DNA from: Flavobacterium agri
GTDB taxonomy: Bacteria; Bacteroidota; Bacteroidia; Flavobacteriales; Flavobacteriaceae
Assembly: GCF_013401995.1 (NCBI RefSeq)
Contig: NZ_JACBJI010000005.1
Span: forward strand, 62,843-126,842
Direction: 5' to 3'
DNA: 64,000 bases
The notes under the pieces were generated by a model. The model did no database searches, was not told where the DNA came from, and worked only from the letters and a program-made list of their open reading frames with translations. This document shows, one piece after another, positions 26,110 through 35,045 of the stretch. A program made the translations under genes and the position numbers. The first letter of the stretch is position 1. Each line of letters begins with the position of its first letter.

Positions 26110-26872
26110 AAAGATTCTGTTTTTTCAACCATTCATGCATGATGCGGTTAAATTCATCAGGATGCTCCATCATCGCCGCGTGCCCACATTTTTCGATCCA
26201 ATACAAATCGGAATGTGGCAAAAGCTGATGGAATTCCTCAGCGACTTCCGGCGGCGTAACCTTGTCGTTCGCGCCCCAAATCAAACACGTGTGCACATGC
26301 ATTTTCGGCAAATCCTTCGCCATATTGTGACGGATCGCGCTTTTGGCGATCGTAAGCGTCTTGATCAATTTCAAGCGATCGTTCGCAACCTGATACACCT
26401 CGTCAACCAATTCAGGAGTCGCGATTTTAGGGTCGTAGAACACTTCCTCGGCTTTCTTTTGGATGTAATCCTTATCGCCACGTCTCGGATAACTGTCGCC
26501 CATTGCGCTTTCGTACAAACCGGAGCTTCCCGTAAGCACAAGCCCCAGCATTTTCTCGGGATACATTTTGGCGTGGTATAAAGCGATGTGTCCGCCAAGC
26601 GAGTTCCCAAGCAAAATGACGCGGTCGAAACCTTTATAAGTGATGAAATCCTTGACCCAGCGAGCGAATGCTTTTACGTTGGTTTTAAGGATGTTTTGGG
26701 TGTACAACGGCAGTTCGGGGATGATGACTTTGTAACCGTGCTCCGGGAAATAATCGAACACGCCTCCAAAATTGCTAAGGCCGCCCATAAGTCCGTGAAG
26801 GACGATGATTGGAGTGCCTTCGCCGGCCTCGGTATACTTGTATTTCCCTTCTTTGATAAGATCGTTATCCAT
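26108..26872 (-). CDS. Alpha/beta-fold hydrolase
   Basis: 254 residues. The oxyanion-hole region VLHGLMGG (24-31), nucleophile elbow GNSLGGHIALY (Ser about 92), and acid/histidine near GANDKVTPPEVAEEF and KCGHAAMMEHP define a serine hydrolase of the alpha/beta-hydrolase fold. No signal peptide. Substrate unknown; the gene is often found upstream of mraZ in flavobacteria, as here (divergent). A TATCTTTG box lies 26 bp upstream of the start. Confidence 0.88.
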   Translation of the reverse strand: MDNDLIKEGKYKYTEAGEGTPIIVLHGLMGGLSNFGGVFDYFPEHGYKVIIPELPLYTQNILKTNVKAFARWVKDFITYKGFDRVILLGNSLGGHIALYHAKMYPEKMLGLVLTGSSGLYESAMGDSYPRRGDKDYIQKKAEEVFYDPKIATPELVDEVYQVANDRLKLIKTLTIAKSAIRHNMAKDLPKMHVHTCLIWGANDKVTPPEVAEEFHQLLPHSDLYWIEKCGHAAMMEHPDEFNRIMHEWLKKQNL

Positions 26873-26897
26873 TGATGCTTTGTAGTTCAGGTCGCTG

Positions 26898-26905
26898 CAA
26901 AGATA
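26898..26905 (-). promoter_or_regulatory. -7 box TATCTTTG of the alpha/beta hydrolase gene
   Basis: Full consensus on - ending 26 bp before the ATG at 26872; no clear -33 box. Confidence 0.5.
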
Positions 26906-27185
26906 GCAGTTTTGGTATTAAGGCACTGTTTTTTTGCCGAATCGGGAAAACGTGTTTCAGCAAGATGAAAATCAGTCAATTATCAACATTTTCCACATGA
27001 AAATCGGCGTTGTAGGAAGTCTCTACAAATTCTAAAATCCGTAAAAATTCGAATAAGAATCGTCTGCAATCCGAAATTAATTTTTAAAAAATTTTAAAAT
27101 CTTAATAATTCGTTAAACAATTAAGGCTGTAGGAATTGGCGCTGTATGTAAGTGGTGGGTGAAGAAATGGTAAAACTTATCAACA

Positions 27186-27212
27186 AGTGGGTTAAAATGG
27201 TAAAATGTGGGG
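27186..27212 (+). promoter_or_regulatory. Candidate MraZ operator: three TGG repeats at 10-bp spacing
   Basis: TGG triplets begin at 27188, 27198 and 27208, exactly 10 bp apart: TGGGT-N5-TGGTA-N5-TGGGG. MraZ in Escherichia coli is known to bind three TGGGN repeats separated by 5 bp in its own promoter. The repeats here cover the -33 region of the mraZ -7 box. A further TGG at 27168 keeps the same phase with one repeat missing. Confidence 0.7.
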
Positions 27213-27222
27213 GGAATTGTTA

Positions 27223-27230
27223 TATTTTTG
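27223..27230 (+). promoter_or_regulatory. -7 box TATTTTTG of the dcw cluster
   Basis: Full consensus 24 bp before the chosen mraZ start (TTG 27255). It rules out the ATG at 27207, which would lie upstream of the promoter. Confidence 0.65.
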
Positions 27231-27254
27231 CTTCAAATCAAATCCAAACTGCAG

Positions 27255-27734
27255 TTGGAGGCAATTATAGGAACATACGAATGCAAGGCAGACGACAAAG
27301 GAAGGCTCACGTTGCCTGCGCCTTTGAAGAAGCAGATGGCTGCGTCGCTTCAGGACGGTTTTGTCTTGAAGCGTTCGGTTTTTCAGCCGTGCCTTGAGTT
27401 GTATCCTATGAGTGAATGGAATGCGATGATGACCAAAATCAACAAGCTCAACCGCTTCGTCAAGAAGAACAACGACTTCATCAGGCGGTTCACCGCCGGA
27501 GTCAAGATGGTCGAGATCGATGCGGCCGGACGTCTGCTCGTTGCCAAAGACCTGCAACAGTTTGCCCAGATCAAGCTTAAAGGCGATGTGGTGTTGGCTT
27601 CGGCGGTGAACATCGTCGAGATTTGGGATAAGGATTTGTACGAGAAGTCTCTCGACAACAGTGAAATAGATTTTGCCGATTTGGCTGAAGATGTAATGGG
27701 GAATATCAATGACGGCGACAATGGAATATCATAA
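27255..27734 (+). CDS. mraZ: Transcriptional regulator MraZ
   Basis: 159 residues from TTG 27255, giving (M)EAIIGTYECKADDKGRLTLP, the conserved N-terminus. Two AbrB-like swapped-hairpin halves are visible: DDKGRLTLPAPLKKQM and DAAGRLLVAKDLQQFA. MraZ binds DNA as a ring-shaped oligomer and represses the division and cell-wall cluster it heads; a matching operator lies just upstream. A longer ATG start at 27207 is rejected because it precedes the -7 box. It overlaps rsmH by 14 bp. Confidence 0.92.
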   Translation: MEAIIGTYECKADDKGRLTLPAPLKKQMAASLQDGFVLKRSVFQPCLELYPMSEWNAMMTKINKLNRFVKKNNDFIRRFTAGVKMVEIDAAGRLLVAKDLQQFAQIKLKGDVVLASAVNIVEIWDKDLYEKSLDNSEIDFADLAEDVMGNINDGDNGIS

Positions 27735-28617
27735 CCCTGTACTGCTAAAAGAAACCGTAGACGGGCTGAACATCAAGCCCGACGGCGTTTACGTAGACGT
27801 CACTTTTGGCGGAGGCGGGCATTCGCGCGAAATCATGAAGCGCCTTGGCCCGAACGGAAAACTGTTCGCTTTCGACCAGGATCTCGATGCTTTGGGGAAT
27901 GCGATAGAAGACGAACGATTCGTGCTCATCAACGAGAACTTCCGTTTCATAAAACGCTTTTTACGATTCCACAACGTGCGTGAAGTCGATGGGATTTTGG
28001 CCGATTTGGGTGTTTCGTCTCACCAATTCGACGTTCCTGAAAGAGGGTTCTCCACTCGTTTCGAAGGCGCGCTCGACATGCGCATGAACCAGAAGGACGA
28101 ACTCGATGCGTTCAAAGTCGTCAACACTTACGAGGATTCCGAATTGAGACGTGTGTTTCTCGAATACGGCGAACTCAAAAACGCTCCGGTCATCGCAAGG
28201 ACTATCGTCGAAGCCCGTGAGGCGGCTCCGATCCGCGATACCGAACAACTTAAAAAAGTATTACACCGCTTTTTGCCCATTCATAAGAGTAACAAAATCC
28301 TGGCGCAGATCTATCAGGCGATCCGCATAGAAGTGAACCAGGAAATGGACGTGCTGAAGGAATTTCTCGAGCAATCGCTTGAGATTCTCAAACCTGGCGG
28401 CCGGTTGAGCGTAATCGCCTATCATTCGCTCGAAGACCGCCTGGTAAAGCGCTACATGAAAAACGGGATGTTCGAAGGTGAGCCCGAGCGCGACATGTTC
28501 GGCAACTTTTCGGTTCCGTTCAAGACCATCGGCAAGCTCATCGTCCCGACAGACGAGGAAATCAAGGAAAACAATCGCGCACGCAGCGCCAAACTGCGAA
28601 TCGCCGAAAAAATCTAG
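27721..28617 (+). CDS. rsmH: 16S rRNA (cytosine1402-N4)-methyltransferase RsmH (MraW)
   Basis: 298 residues from ATG 27721 (MEYHNPVLLKETVDGL), the family's usual start; an ATG at 27709 adds four unlikely residues. SAM motif VDVTFGGGGHSREI and the signatures DLGVSSHQFDVPERGFS and VIAYHSLEDRLVK are intact. It methylates C1402 in the ribosomal P-site. Second gene of the dcw cluster; its start lies inside the end of mraZ. Confidence 0.95.
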   Translation: MEYHNPVLLKETVDGLNIKPDGVYVDVTFGGGGHSREIMKRLGPNGKLFAFDQDLDALGNAIEDERFVLINENFRFIKRFLRFHNVREVDGILADLGVSSHQFDVPERGFSTRFEGALDMRMNQKDELDAFKVVNTYEDSELRRVFLEYGELKNAPVIARTIVEAREAAPIRDTEQLKKVLHRFLPIHKSNKILAQIYQAIRIEVNQEMDVLKEFLEQSLEILKPGGRLSVIAYHSLEDRLVKRYMKNGMFEGEPERDMFGNFSVPFKTIGKLIVPTDEEIKENNRARSAKLRIAEKI

Positions 28618-28619
28618 CC

Positions 28620-28961
28620 ATGAACGTTTACAGCATATTAAAGGCAAGATTCCTGATCAACGAAGACGCGACCAAGAATTGGCGCTTCATCGTATTCCTA
28701 ATCGGTTTGGCGATTATCATGATCGCGAACACACAGAGCTACGAACGCAAGGTTTTCAAGATCGTGGCGCTCAACAATGAAGTCAAAGAATTGCGGTCCG
28801 AATTCGTGGACAGGCGTTCCGAGCTCATGCAGCTTAAAATGGAATCTACGGTTTCCGAAAAAATGTTAATGAGAGGCATCGTTCCGTCACCGGTTCCGCC
28901 ACAAAAAATAAAAGTCAAAAAACCCGAAGAAAAAGGCTTCTTCGCGAGATTATGGCAATAG
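28620..28961 (+). CDS. ftsL: FtsL-like cell-division membrane protein
   Basis: 113 residues. A short cytosolic segment precedes one membrane helix (WRFIVFLIGLAIIMIAN, about 21-37), then a coiled coil (KVFKIVALNNEVKELRSEFVDRRSELMQLKMES) and a Pro/Lys-rich tail. Size, topology and position between rsmH and ftsI match FtsL, a bitopic divisome subunit that activates FtsW-FtsI. Direct sequence identity is weak for this family, so the call rests on topology and position. It starts 3 bp after rsmH and overlaps ftsI by 10 bp. Confidence 0.8.
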   Translation: MNVYSILKARFLINEDATKNWRFIVFLIGLAIIMIANTQSYERKVFKIVALNNEVKELRSEFVDRRSELMQLKMESTVSEKMLMRGIVPSPVPPQKIKVKKPEEKGFFARLWQ

Positions 28962-30964
28962 ACGAAAAGAACATATCGTACCGCATTTACCTGTTCGCGT
29001 TCCTGGTTTTCATCATGGCGATCGCGATTTCGGTCAAGTTGTGCAACATCCAATGGGTGGAAGGCGACTATTACCGAAAATTGGCAAAGGAGCGCACGGT
29101 CAAGAATTTCGTGATTCCGGCCAACAAAGGCAATGTGTATTCGGCCGATGGCAGCTTGCTCGCGACCTCGATCCCGAATTACGACATTCGATTCGACGCC
29201 GTTGCCCCGAAACAGGAAGATTTCCGCAAGAACGTTTCGGCTTTGTCCGATTCGCTTTCGGTGCTTTTGGGTCGTCCGTCAGGCTATTACTACGCCGGAC
29301 TGACCAAGGCGCGCAACACCAAAAACCGCTATTGCCTGATTGCGAAAGGTTTGAGTTTTACCGAATACATGCGCATCAAATCGTTCCCTTTGTTCAATAA
29401 AGGCGCGTTCAAAGGCGGCATCATCACCGAACAATATACGGTTCGTGAGCATCCGATAGGAACCATCGCCAAGCGTACGATCGGTTACGATGTCGTGCGT
29501 CCTGACGGAAAAGCCGACGGAAAAGGCATCGAGTGGGCGTACCGCAAATATCTGAACGGAAAAGACGGCCGTATCCTCAAACAAAAAATCGCAAAAGGCC
29601 AGTGGAAGCCGATCCGCGACGTGAACGAAGTCGATCCGGTAGACGGTTACGACATCATTTCCACGATCGACGTGTATATCCAGGACATCGCGCACCACGC
29701 ACTTTTGAAGCAACTCAAGGATTACGATGCCGATCACGGCTGCGTCGTGGTCATGGAAACCAAAACGGGTTATGTGAAAGCGATCGCGAACCTCGGGCGC
29801 AATTCCAAGACCGACAGCACGTATTACGAGCGTGTGAATTATGCGGTTTCCGAATCGCATGAGCCCGGTTCTACTTACAAGCTCGCCGATTTGATGGCGC
29901 TTTTCGAAGACAAGAAAGCCGATACGAGCGACATCTACGACAGCCGCGGTGGCGATTTCACGATCCGTGGGCGTCATGTGCGCGATTCGCACGAAGGCGG
30001 TTACGGCAAGATTTCTTTGGGACGCGGATTCGAAGTTTCGTCGAATACGGTTTTGGTACAAGCGGTTTACAATGCGTACAAAGAAAATCCGATGCAGTTC
30101 GTGGATCACCTTGACGATTTCGGCCTCAACAAGAAATTGGGATTGCCGTTCGAAGGCGAAGGCGAACCGTTCATTCCGCATCGCGGCGGCCGCAACTGGA
30201 GCGCGCTTTCACTGCCGTGGATGGCTTTCGGATACGGAGTTTCGATCACGCCTTTGCAAACCTTGACGTATTACAACGCCGTCGCCAACAACGGAGAAAT
30301 GGTCAAGCCGCAATTCGTTTCCGAAATCCGCGAATGGAACAAAACCATCAAAAAATACGACAAGCAGGTCATCAACCCGAAAATCTGCTCGGACGAGACC
30401 GTAAAGAAACTACGTGCCTGTCTTGAAAACGTCGTCAAGAAAGGAACCGGTAACAAACTGTATTCGAAGAATTTCTCGATGGCCGGAAAAACGGGAACGG
30501 CACAGGCGAACTACAACCGAAAGGACGGGACCGAAAAGCATTACATCTCGTCTTTCGTGGGTTATTTCCCGGCGGACAACCCGAAATATTCGTGTATCGT
30601 CGTCGTGCACGAACCCAACACATCGCGCAACAATTACTACGGAGCCGACGTTGCCGGACCGGTTTTCAAGCGCATCGCCCAGAAAATATTCACCGACGCA
30701 CCTTCTACGAACGAAGTCAAAAACCTCGAACGCAAGAGCAAAGTACAGGAGAAGAATTACAACGATTACTATACCGAAACCCAAAAAGTCAAGGAAAAAA
30801 CCATCCCGAACGTCAAAGGAATGTCGGGAATGGACGCGGTTGCGCTTCTTGGTAATCTCGGCGTGAAAGTGAAAGTGGTCGGCATCGGAAAAGTGAAAAA
30901 ACAGTCGATACAACCCGGACAGCATTTCGGCGACAACGACGTAATCATACTCGAATTATCATGA
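28952..30964 (+). CDS. ftsI: Septal peptidoglycan transpeptidase FtsI (PBP3-like) with PASTA domain
   Basis: 670 residues. N-terminal membrane helix (IYLFAFLVFIMAIAISVKL, about 12-30), PBP dimerisation domain (about 45-220) and transpeptidase domain with SxxK in GSTYK (Ser307, Lys310) and KTGTAQ near residue 513. A C-terminal PASTA domain (about 615-670: IPNVKGMSGMDAVALLGNLGV) follows. It cross-links septal peptidoglycan in the periplasm with FtsW. The PASTA domain on a division PBP is normal for Bacteroidota. It overlaps ftsL by 10 bp and murE by 4 bp. Confidence 0.95.
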   Translation: MAIDEKNISYRIYLFAFLVFIMAIAISVKLCNIQWVEGDYYRKLAKERTVKNFVIPANKGNVYSADGSLLATSIPNYDIRFDAVAPKQEDFRKNVSALSDSLSVLLGRPSGYYYAGLTKARNTKNRYCLIAKGLSFTEYMRIKSFPLFNKGAFKGGIITEQYTVREHPIGTIAKRTIGYDVVRPDGKADGKGIEWAYRKYLNGKDGRILKQKIAKGQWKPIRDVNEVDPVDGYDIISTIDVYIQDIAHHALLKQLKDYDADHGCVVVMETKTGYVKAIANLGRNSKTDSTYYERVNYAVSESHEPGSTYKLADLMALFEDKKADTSDIYDSRGGDFTIRGRHVRDSHEGGYGKISLGRGFEVSSNTVLVQAVYNAYKENPMQFVDHLDDFGLNKKLGLPFEGEGEPFIPHRGGRNWSALSLPWMAFGYGVSITPLQTLTYYNAVANNGEMVKPQFVSEIREWNKTIKKYDKQVINPKICSDETVKKLRACLENVVKKGTGNKLYSKNFSMAGKTGTAQANYNRKDGTEKHYISSFVGYFPADNPKYSCIVVVHEPNTSRNNYYGADVAGPVFKRIAQKIFTDAPSTNEVKNLERKSKVQEKNYNDYYTETQKVKEKTIPNVKGMSGMDAVALLGNLGVKVKVVGIGKVKKQSIQPGQHFGDNDVIILELS

Positions 30965-32424
30965 CGCAATTGAAGGATCTTTTGTACAAGGTATCGATCG
31001 AAGCGGTGAAAGGCTCGACCGACATCGCCGTGCGCAACATTGATTTCGATTCGCGCAAAGTAGAGGCCGACGATGTGTTCGTGGCCATCCGCGGAACGGT
31101 TTCGAACGGTCATGATTTCATCGAGAAAGCCATCAACCAAGGTGCTACAGCCGTGGTTTGCGATACGTTTCCGGATGTCATCGTAAACGGAATCACGTAT
31201 GTCCAGGTAAAAGACACGAACAAGGCTTTGGCGTTTTTGGCTGCGAATTTCTACGGAAATCCATCGCAAAGCCTCAAACTTACCGGAATCACGGGCACGA
31301 ACGGCAAAACCACGATCGCGTCGCTTTTATACCAGCTTTTCAAAAAGGCGGGATACAAGACCGGTTTGATCTCGACCGTAAAAATCCTCGTCGGCGATAT
31401 CGAATACAAGGCCACGCATACGACTCCCGATTCGCTTACGATCAACAAACATCTGCGTGAAATGGTCGATGCGGGCGTCGATTTCTGTTTTATGGAAGTC
31501 TCGTCTCACGGCATCCACCAAAAACGCACAGAAGGTTTGCAGTTCGCGGGTGGTGTGTTCACGAACCTGTCGCACGATCACTTGGATTACCACGAAACGT
31601 TCGCCGAATACCGCGACGTGAAGAAGTCGTTTTTCGATCATCTGCCGCGACATGCGTTCGCGCTCACGAACCTCGACGACAAGAACGGCTTGGTGATGTT
31701 GCAGAACACGATCGCAAAGAAACTCACGTATGCTTTGAAATCGTACGCCGATTATCGCGCGCAGATTCTAGAAAACCAACTTTCTGGATTGTTGCTCAAA
31801 ATCAACGAACAGGAAGTTTGGGTGCGTCTCATCGGAACGTTCAACGCCTACAATCTGCTTGCGATTTACGGAACGGCCGTGAATTTGGGCTTGGAAGAAC
31901 TCGAAGTCTTGCGATTGCTTAGCGAAGTGGAAAGCGTTTCGGGCCGATTCCAATTCATCGTTTCCGAGGGCAAGATCACGGCAATCGTCGATTATGCGCA
32001 TACGCCTGACGCTTTGGAGAATGTGCTCAAAACCATAAACGACATCCGCACCAAAAACGAACAGTTGATCACGGTTGTCGGATGCGGAGGCGATCGCGAC
32101 AAAACGAAACGTCCGATCATGGCCGACATCGCATCGAACATGAGCGATAAGGTGATCTTGACTAGCGACAATCCGCGCAGCGAAGATCCGCAAGACATCA
32201 TTTCAGATATGGAAAAAGGCGTGCAGCCGCAGAATTACAAAAAGACCGTAGCCGTCGTAGACCGCAAACAGGCGATCAAGATGGCATGCCAGTTGGCCGG
32301 TCCGAAAGACATCATCCTGATTGCAGGAAAAGGACATGAAACGTATCAGGAAATCAAAGGCGTGCGCTACGATTTCGACGATATGGCGACCGTAAAAGAA
32401 CTGTTGGACCAACTCAATAAATAA
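30961..32424 (+). CDS. murE: UDP-MurNAc-tripeptide synthetase MurE, meso-diaminopimelate type
   Basis: 487 residues. Mur-ligase P-loop GITGTNGKTTIASL (about 109-122), the EVSSHGIHQKR block, and the amino-acid-recognition motif DNPRSEDP. DNPR is the signature of meso-diaminopimelate-adding enzymes (lysine enzymes carry DDPN), so the peptidoglycan should be of the meso-DAP type. ATP-dependent, cytosolic. The start overlaps the stop of ftsI (ATGA). Confidence 0.95.
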   Translation: MTQLKDLLYKVSIEAVKGSTDIAVRNIDFDSRKVEADDVFVAIRGTVSNGHDFIEKAINQGATAVVCDTFPDVIVNGITYVQVKDTNKALAFLAANFYGNPSQSLKLTGITGTNGKTTIASLLYQLFKKAGYKTGLISTVKILVGDIEYKATHTTPDSLTINKHLREMVDAGVDFCFMEVSSHGIHQKRTEGLQFAGGVFTNLSHDHLDYHETFAEYRDVKKSFFDHLPRHAFALTNLDDKNGLVMLQNTIAKKLTYALKSYADYRAQILENQLSGLLLKINEQEVWVRLIGTFNAYNLLAIYGTAVNLGLEELEVLRLLSEVESVSGRFQFIVSEGKITAIVDYAHTPDALENVLKTINDIRTKNEQLITVVGCGGDRDKTKRPIMADIASNMSDKVILTSDNPRSEDPQDIISDMEKGVQPQNYKKTVAVVDRKQAIKMACQLAGPKDIILIAGKGHETYQEIKGVRYDFDDMATVKELLDQLNK

Positions 32425-32427
32425 GCA

Positions 32428-33663
32428 ATGCTGTACTATTTGTTCGAATACTTAGATAAGACGATGAACATCCCGGGAACGGGCGTGTTCCAGTACATCA
32501 CGTTCCGTTCGGGGCTTGCAGTGTTGCTTTCGCTGCTGATTTCGACGATTTACGGAAAGAAAATCATCAATTTCCTACGCAACCAGCAAGTTGGGGAAAC
32601 GGTGCGCGAACTCGGTCTTGAAGGCCAGACGCAAAAAGCGGGAACGCCGACTATGGGCGGTTTGATCATCATCATCTCGACGTTGATTCCGGTATTGCTG
32701 TTGGCGAAACTGAACAACATCTACATCATTCTTTTGATCGTGACGACGCTTTGGATGGGAACGATCGGTTTCATCGACGATTACATCAAAATCTTTAAGA
32801 AAGACAAAGCCGGATTGAAAGGCATTTTCAAAGTCATCGGCCAGGTCGGATTGGGATTGATCGTCGGATGCACGCTGTATTTCAACCCCGAAGTCACCGT
32901 GCGCACCGATACGCAGCATACGAACATTTTCGCAAGCCAGAATCCGAGCGAAACCGTGATTTATCCGGCGCCGGTAGAAGAAAAATCGACCACTACGACC
33001 ATTCCGTTCTTCAAGAATAACGAACTCGACTATGCCGAAGCGCTTCGTTGGATGGGCGACGGTTATCAGGATTGGGCATGGCTGATTTTCATTCCGGTCG
33101 TGATTTTCATCATCACGGCGGTTTCGAACGGTGCGAACCTCACCGACGGAATCGACGGATTGGCGGCAGGAACGTCGGCAATTTCGGTATTGGCACTCGG
33201 GATTTTCACGTTCGTTTCGGGTAACATCATTTTCTCGAATTACCTGAACATCATGTACATCCCAAATTCGGGTGAAATGACGGTCTATATCGCAGCTTTC
33301 GTAGGTGCGCTCATCGGATTCCTGTGGTACAATTCGTATCCGGCGGCCGTGTTCATGGGCGATACCGGAAGTTTGACGATAGGAGGCATCATCGCGGTTC
33401 TGGCGATTGCCGTCAGAAAGGAACTCATGATTCCGTTGTTGTGCGGGATTTTCCTCGTCGAGAATTTCTCGGTCGTCTTGCAGGTAAGCTATTTCAAATG
33501 GACCAAAAAAAGATATGGCGAAGGCCGACGCATTTTCCTGATGTCGCCGCTGCATCACCATTATCAAAAGAAAGGCTATCACGAAAGCAAGATCGTGACG
33601 CGCTTCTGGATTACAGGAATCTTGCTCGCCATTTTGGCCATCGTAACGCTCAAATTGAGATAA
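32428..33663 (+). CDS. mraY: Phospho-MurNAc-pentapeptide transferase MraY
   Basis: 411 residues with about ten membrane helices. Catalytic signatures [28 protein letters not shown] and [16 protein letters not shown] are present, plus the conserved [12 protein letters not shown] near the end. An insertion with many charged and Thr residues (about 150-200) is usual in Bacteroidota MraY. It makes lipid I from UDP-MurNAc-pentapeptide and undecaprenyl phosphate at the inner membrane. Three bp after murE, one bp before murD. Confidence 0.95.
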   Translation: MLYYLFEYLDKTMNIPGTGVFQYITFRSGLAVLLSLLISTIYGKKIINFLRNQQVGETVRELGLEGQTQKAGTPTMGGLIIIISTLIPVLLLAKLNNIYIILLIVTTLWMGTIGFIDDYIKIFKKDKAGLKGIFKVIGQVGLGLIVGCTLYFNPEVTVRTDTQHTNIFASQNPSETVIYPAPVEEKSTTTTIPFFKNNELDYAEALRWMGDGYQDWAWLIFIPVVIFIITAVSNGANLTDGIDGLAAGTSAISVLALGIFTFVSGNIIFSNYLNIMYIPNSGEMTVYIAAFVGALIGFLWYNSYPAAVFMGDTGSLTIGGIIAVLAIAVRKELMIPLLCGIFLVENFSVVLQVSYFKWTKKRYGEGRRIFLMSPLHHHYQKKGYHESKIVTRFWITGILLAILAIVTLKLR

Positions 33664-33664
33664 C

Positions 33665-34999
33665 ATGAAGCGATTGGTGATACTTGGCGGAGGCGAAAGC
33701 GGCGTCGGAACCGCGATCCTCGGAAAGAAGCAAGGCTACGAGGTTTTCCTGTCCGATTTCGGGAAAATCAAAAACAATTACAAAGAAGTTCTTTTACTCA
33801 ACCAGATAAAATTCGAGGACGGCGGACACACCGAAGAAAAGGTCCTTAACGCCGACATCGTGATGAAAAGCCCGGGAATTCCAGACAAAGCGGACATCGT
33901 CAAGAAGCTGCACAAAAAAGGGATTCCGGTGATTTCGGAAATCGAGTTCGCTTCCAAGTACGCCAAAGGAAAAACCATCGGCATCACAGGAAGCAACGGC
34001 AAGACGACCACGACGATGCTCACACATTGGCTGCTCAAAAGCGGCGGATTGAACGTCGGGCTCGGCGGAAACATCGGAAAGAGTTTCGCCTGGCAGGTCG
34101 CCGAAGACAATTACGAGTATTACGTGCTCGAACTGTCGAGTTTCCAATTGGACGGCATCATCAAATATGCGCCCCACATCGCGATCATCACCAACATCAG
34201 TCCCGACCATCTGGACCGATACGATTACAAATACGAAAAGTACATCGATGCCAAGTTCCGGATCACGATGAACCAGACCAAGGACGATTACCTGATATAC
34301 GACGCCGACGACGAAGCGATTCAGAACTGGCTCAAGAACAACAAAACAAAAGCACAATTAATCCCTTTCTCGATTACCCAAAAACTTAAGAAAGGCGCCT
34401 ACTTAAAAGACAACAAAATGGAAATCAACATCAACGAAGAAGAGTTCATCATCGAAACGGGAGATATTTCTCTTGAAGGCAAGCACAATTTGAAGAATGC
34501 GATGGCGGCGGCTTCGGTTGCAAAGCTGATGCAGATCCGCAAAGCCACGATCCGTGAGAGTCTGGCCAATTTCCAAGGCGTTGAGCACCGTTTGGAAAAG
34601 GTGTTGAAAATCGGGAACGTGCAATACATAAACGATTCGAAAGCGACGAACGTCAACGCGACTTTCTACGCGCTCGATTCGATGACGACGCAAACCGTCT
34701 GGATTGTCGGTGGTGTCGATAAAGGAAACGACTATTCGGAACTTATGCCATTGGTTCGCGAAAAAGTCAAAGCCATCGTTTGCCTGGGCGTCGATAACAA
34801 GAAAATTATCGATGCCTTCGGAAACGTGGTAGACGTGATGGTCGAGGTCGACAACATGACCGACGCCGTGCGCACATCCCAAAAACTGGCCGAAAAAGGA
34901 GAAGCCGTGTTGCTGTCGCCGGCATGCGCGAGTTTCGATTTGTTCGAGAATTATGAAGATCGCGGCAAGCAGTTCAAGAATGCCGTCCACAATTTATAA
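33665..34999 (+). CDS. murD: UDP-MurNAc-L-alanine:D-glutamate ligase MurD
   Basis: 444 residues. Rossmann-like N-terminus (MKRLVILGGGESGVGTAILG), Mur-ligase P-loop GITGSNGKTTTTML (about 110-123), ELSSFQLDGI and the ISPDHLDRYDYKYEKY block, with C-terminal domain YINDSKATNVNAT and LLSPACASFDLFENYEDRG. It adds D-Glu to UDP-MurNAc-L-Ala in the cytosol. It starts 1 bp after the mraY stop. Confidence 0.95.
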   Translation: MKRLVILGGGESGVGTAILGKKQGYEVFLSDFGKIKNNYKEVLLLNQIKFEDGGHTEEKVLNADIVMKSPGIPDKADIVKKLHKKGIPVISEIEFASKYAKGKTIGITGSNGKTTTTMLTHWLLKSGGLNVGLGGNIGKSFAWQVAEDNYEYYVLELSSFQLDGIIKYAPHIAIITNISPDHLDRYDYKYEKYIDAKFRITMNQTKDDYLIYDADDEAIQNWLKNNKTKAQLIPFSITQKLKKGAYLKDNKMEININEEEFIIETGDISLEGKHNLKNAMAAASVAKLMQIRKATIRESLANFQGVEHRLEKVLKIGNVQYINDSKATNVNATFYALDSMTTQTVWIVGGVDKGNDYSELMPLVREKVKAIVCLGVDNKKIIDAFGNVVDVMVEVDNMTDAVRTSQKLAEKGEAVLLSPACASFDLFENYEDRGKQFKNAVHNL

Positions 35000-35045
35000 G
35001 AGAATAGATAATAGACGGATAGATAATAGACATTTCTGAGTCAAA

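Noticed and set aside
27207..27254. ATG start extending MraZ
   Set aside because: It is upstream of the -7 box and inside the proposed operator; the conserved MraZ N-terminus begins at 27255.
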